A stretch of 49,886 nt of DNA from Curtanaerobium respiraculi (GTDB lineage: Bacteria > Actinomycetota > Coriobacteriia > Coriobacteriales > Eggerthellaceae), in NCBI RefSeq assembly GCF_024609215.1, contig NZ_JANIPD030000005.1, forward strand, positions 1-49,886, given 5' to 3'. The translations under genes were made by a program, and so were the position numbers. Below, in pieces: positions 47,290 through 49,886 of this stretch. How positions within the stretch are numbered: the first letter of the stretch is position 1; each line of letters starts with the position of its first letter. Under the pieces are notes generated by a model. The model ran no database searches and was not told the DNA's origin. It was given only the letters and a program-made list of their open reading frames with translations.

Positions 47290-47358
47290 ACGGGCTCCTT
47301 CGGACGCGTTCGACTGGCAAGTATACTGCATGGGCGGGAAGCGCGCCCGGGGCCGGCA

Positions 47359-48033
47359 TCACGCGGACCAGAGGTACCCGATACCGCGCACCGTTTCCAA
47401 ATGCTGGGCCAATTCGGGTCCGAGCTTCGCGCGGATACGGCGTACGTGGACATCGACCGTGCGGCTGCCCCCGTAGTAGTCGAACCCCCACACGCGGCGC
47501 AGCAGCGCGTCGCGCGAGAACGTGCGGTTGGGATGGGCGGCGAGGAAAGCCAGCAGCGCATATTCGAGGTAGGTGAGATCGAGGGGGGTCGATCCGATGG
47601 TCACCTGGTACGTCGCCAAGTTGATCGTCATGCTCTCTACGACGATGAAATCCGACGCGTTCGCCTCGTCACCGGGCCAGAGCAGATGCCGGGCGCGCAC
47701 CGCGCATTCCTCCTTGCTCGCGGATGAGACGATGAAGTCGCTTTTCAGCTGGGCGGGAAGATGGAATTCTGAGATCTTGCCATCGGGGACGACGAGGAGG
47801 ACGGCCACGTTCGACGATCCCGCAAGCGCAGTCTCCATGCGCGCGATGCCCGCATCGGCGTCATCCGCGTACTCGTACACCACCATATCGCAGGACAGAC
47901 CGCGGTCGAGGGATGCGTCGAACTGGACGGTGCTCATGGAGGACACCTCGGCATCGAGGGAGGAAACGGCCTGCTGGAAGCGATAGGAGTTTCCCAGGCT
48001 GTTGCTGACGAAAAGAACTCGTTTCCGATCCAT
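47359..48033 (-). CDS. GlnR-like orphan response regulator (OmpR-type, degenerate receiver)
   Basis: 224 residues. C-terminal winged helix very like actinobacterial GlnR: LDLTYLEYALLAFLAAHPNR, WGFDYYGGSRTVDVHVRRIR, VRGIGYLWS. The N-terminal receiver lacks phosphorylation residues: S10-N11 where the acidic pair should be, and Y53-E54 in place of the phosphoacceptor Asp. No histidine kinase is nearby. It starts 2 bases after the glnA stop, so the two are one operon. GlnR proteins regulate nitrogen assimilation without phosphorylation; the same role is inferred here. Confidence 0.85.
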   Translation of the reverse strand: MDRKRVLFVSNSLGNSYRFQQAVSSLDAEVSSMSTVQFDASLDRGLSCDMVVYEYADDADAGIARMETALAGSSNVAVLLVVPDGKISEFHLPAQLKSDFIVSSASKEECAVRARHLLWPGDEANASDFIVVESMTINLATYQVTIGSTPLDLTYLEYALLAFLAAHPNRTFSRDALLRRVWGFDYYGGSRTVDVHVRRIRAKLGPELAQHLETVRGIGYLWSA

Positions 48034-48035
48034 CG

Positions 48036-49367
48036 CTAGAGCACATCCATCCAGCGGTCGCGCTCCCACGCGGTTACCGTGCTCAGGTATTCCATCCATT
48101 CGCGGCGCTTCGCATCCACCAGGTACTCGTGCACGTGGTCCCCCAGGACCTCGCGCGCGAGGGAGCTCCCCTCGAAGGCGTCGATCGCCGCGCCCAGCGT
48201 GGTGGGCAGGCTTCCCAGATCGCCAGCCCGGTCGCGCGAGAAGCACGCATCCGCCCCGCCCTCTGCCGGCTCCGGCAGCGGCAAACACTCCTCGATGCCC
48301 CGAAGACCCGCCGTCAGCGCGACCGCGAAAGCGAGGTAGGGGTTGCAGGCGGGATCCGGCATCCGCAGCTCGACGCGACATGCCATCTCCTTGCGAGGGC
48401 GGTACCCCGGCACGCGTACCAGCGCGCGGCGATTGCTGCGGCCCCAGCTGATGAAGCGCGGCGTCTCCCCCCCGCCCATGAGGCGTTTGTACGAGTTCAC
48501 GTATTGATTGGTGACAAGGCAGTATTCGGGGGCGTATTTCAGGAGGCCCGCGATGAACTGCTTGGCGGTCGAGGACAGATTGTACCCATCGGGATCGCGC
48601 GGGTCGAAGAACACGTTCCGGTCCTCGCGGTCGAACAGGCTCATATGCACGTGCATGCCGCTTCCCGGATGCTCCGTGAACGGCTTGGGCATGAACGTCG
48701 CGTAGACGCCGTGCTTCGCGGCGATCTCCTTCACCACCACGCGGTAGGTCATCACCGCGTCCGCCATGCTGCAGGCATCGGAGTACCGCAGGTCGACCTC
48801 GTGCTGGCTCGGGCCGCTCTCATGATGGCTGTATTCCACGGGGATGCCCATCCGCTCAAGCGTGAGGACGGTGTCGCGCCGCAGGTCGCTCCCCGAATCG
48901 AGGGACGTCAAATCGAAGTACCCGCCCTTGTCGAGCAAGTTGCGGTCATGGGGGTTGTCGAGGTAGAAGTATTCGACCTCGGGGCCTATGTTCGCGATGA
49001 ATCCCGCATCGGACGCCTTCTCCACGGCGCGTTGCAGTATCCGGCGCGAATCCCCCTCGAAGGGATGCCCGTCGGAGGTCTTGATAGTGCAGAACATGCG
49101 CGCGACGGAGTTGCTGTCCGGCCTCCAGGGCAAGATCTGGAACGTGGAGGCATCCGGGAAGGCCAGCATGTCGCTTTGCTCCGCAGGGGAGAATCCGCTG
49201 ATGCAGCTCGCATCGAAGCCCATCCCCTCCTCGAAGGCGTTCTCAAGTTCGTTGGGATTGACCGCGAAGGACTTCATGGCCCCCATGACATCGGGGAACC
49301 AGAAGCGCACGAAATGGACGTCGCGTAGTTTGATCGTCTTGAGCACGTACTCTTGATCAGGGCTCAT
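48036..49367 (-). CDS. glnA: glutamine synthetase, type I (alpha-length)
   Basis: 443 residues from ATG 49367 (AAGG 8 bases upstream). Motifs: catalytic GPEVEYF (Glu ligands), GPSQHEVDLRY, GSGMHVHMS, NSYKRLMGGGETP, and the C-terminal RVELRMPDPACNPYL. Length and lack of the C-terminal adenylylation Tyr segment fit GSI-alpha. Makes glutamine from glutamate and ammonia. A GATAAT (minus strand, near 49441-49446) and an 8-base palindrome GAACGTTC (49467-49474) upstream are possible promoter/operator elements. Confidence 0.96.
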   Translation of the reverse strand: MSPDQEYVLKTIKLRDVHFVRFWFPDVMGAMKSFAVNPNELENAFEEGMGFDASCISGFSPAEQSDMLAFPDASTFQILPWRPDSNSVARMFCTIKTSDGHPFEGDSRRILQRAVEKASDAGFIANIGPEVEYFYLDNPHDRNLLDKGGYFDLTSLDSGSDLRRDTVLTLERMGIPVEYSHHESGPSQHEVDLRYSDACSMADAVMTYRVVVKEIAAKHGVYATFMPKPFTEHPGSGMHVHMSLFDREDRNVFFDPRDPDGYNLSSTAKQFIAGLLKYAPEYCLVTNQYVNSYKRLMGGGETPRFISWGRSNRRALVRVPGYRPRKEMACRVELRMPDPACNPYLAFAVALTAGLRGIEECLPLPEPAEGGADACFSRDRAGDLGSLPTTLGAAIDAFEGSSLAREVLGDHVHEYLVDAKRREWMEYLSTVTAWERDRWMDVL

Positions 49368-49528
49368 GGTGAATGCCTTCCGTCGACTCGTCGTAGGGCC
49401 CGCATTCCCGCGGAGTGCGCAAGCCCCTGCCGCCGCCTGCATTATCCCGCTTCGCCGCCGGGCACGGAACGTTCTTCATTCCATCAATAGGAACGGCGCG
49501 CCTCCGCGGGCCATGATATCCTGCAGAT

Positions 49529-49759
49529 ATGGACGACGAGAGAACATGGCGCATGATTCAGGAGGCGATTGCCGCGGACATCCAAGGCAGGCCCCCCAAT
49601 CCCGTAGTGAGCCGCCGGACGTTGTTCGGCATCAAAAGCGGCGTGGAGGAGGCGGTCGAGAAGATCGCCCGCGACGATGAGGTGCGACGGGCGCGGGAGC
49701 GTGCGGGGCAACGGAAGGCGCGCTCGACCGAAACGCGGCGCCTAGGGAACCGCCGATGA
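49529..49759 (+). CDS. small hypothetical protein, 76 residues
   Basis: Starts 23 bases to the right of a short divergent region with glnA. N-terminal half acidic (MDDERTWRMIQEAIAAD), C-terminal third very basic (RRARERAGQRKARSTETRRL). Third positions are GC-rich in a coding-like way. No Shine-Dalgarno, though TATCCT at 49515 could make it leaderless. No domain recognised; a DNA- or RNA-contacting tail is a guess. Confidence 0.45.
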   Translation: MDDERTWRMIQEAIAADIQGRPPNPVVSRRTLFGIKSGVEEAVEKIARDDEVRRARERAGQRKARSTETRRLGNRR

Positions 49760-49884
49760 ATTCCGCCAGCCCGGGGGCGGCATGCTGGCGCCGGAGCGGC
49801 CCGATCCCCGTCCGCGCACGCCTGCGCCCGCTCGGCTTCCGCCGCTTTGGCGCTCAGCCCGCCGCCCCCGGCCAAGGCGGAATT
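49759..49884. repeat. long imperfect inverted repeat at the right edge
   Basis: Bases from 49759 (AATTCCGCC, then CCGGGGGCGGC, GCTG, GCGCC, AGCGGC) recur as the reverse complement in the last ~45 bases, with 1-2 base interruptions, ending GGCGGAATT at 49876-49884. The arms are ~40 nt with a ~40-nt loop. An ATG at 49756 overlaps the stop of the small ORF by ATGA and opens a frame to the window edge, but its composition is not convincing as a gene. Confidence 0.55.
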
Positions 49885-49886
49885 AA

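Noticed and set aside
49368-49528. GlnR binding site upstream of glnA
   Set aside because: GAACGTTC is palindromic but does not follow the spaced GlnR a/b-box layout; kept only as a possible operator.

Overview
The window is about 49.9 kb of GC-rich chromosome with dense, mostly minus-strand operons, frequent TTG/GTG starts behind good Shine-Dalgarno sites, and a high-GC Gram-positive gene complement (RodA/PBP2/MreBCD, TPR-membrane protein, GlnR-like regulator beside glnA, Pta/AckA, an ECF transporter with a Trep_Strep-type S component, separate FolD and FchA). This fits a Coriobacteriia/Eggerthellales-type actinobacterium; the genus cannot be fixed from this sequence alone.

Left edge (1-1671): a rearranged patch. 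The window opens inside a degV-family gene; its first 257 bases recur exactly at 1412-1668. Between the copies lie a molbindin (Mop) gene remnant, a toxin-antitoxin-like pair on the minus strand and an AT-rich promoter/operator. The second degV fragment stops 3 bp short of the stop codon of an AraC regulator.

Metal/metallophore uptake island (1672-9262): an AraC regulator diverges from an operon of two exporter-fold ABC half-transporters (YbtP/YbtQ, IrtA/IrtB style), a Trep_Strep-type ECF substrate-binding membrane protein, EcfT and a fused double EcfA ATPase. A 19-bp site matching the DtxR/IdeR iron box at 16 of 19 positions lies just upstream of the first ABC gene, which points to iron-repressed siderophore or other iron-complex import. 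No siderophore synthesis genes are present in the window.

Housekeeping block (9252-25260): one-carbon genes (a FolD lacking the cyclohydrolase Lys and Gln, plus FchA), proC, tcdA with an aminotransferase-fold protein that lacks the PLP lysine, dinB, a family 2 glycosyltransferase, pta and ackA (convergent with a strong hairpin between), a HIT protein, xseB/xseA, a YugP-type zinc peptidase, RNase D, a DAG-kinase-like lipid kinase, a one-TM hypothetical protein, and a TerC-family metal exporter preceded by a yybP-ykoY manganese riboswitch.

Cell-wall/elongasome operon (25429-33527): mreB, mreC, mreD, PBP2, rodA, a DUF697 membrane protein and murB, all minus strand. It is followed upstream by ndk, a TPR protein, a cyclophilin, rsfS and an RlmD/TrmA-type rRNA/tRNA uridine methyltransferase.

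Right part (38278-49886): tRNA-Arg(CCG) with an unusual structured element downstream built from copies of its own 3' end; then yqeK, nadD, proA, proB, obg (order of transcription obg-proB-proA-nadD-yqeK), rpmA and rplU, polA, a GlnR-like orphan response regulator in an operon with glnA, and a small unknown ORF. The window ends in a long imperfect inverted repeat.
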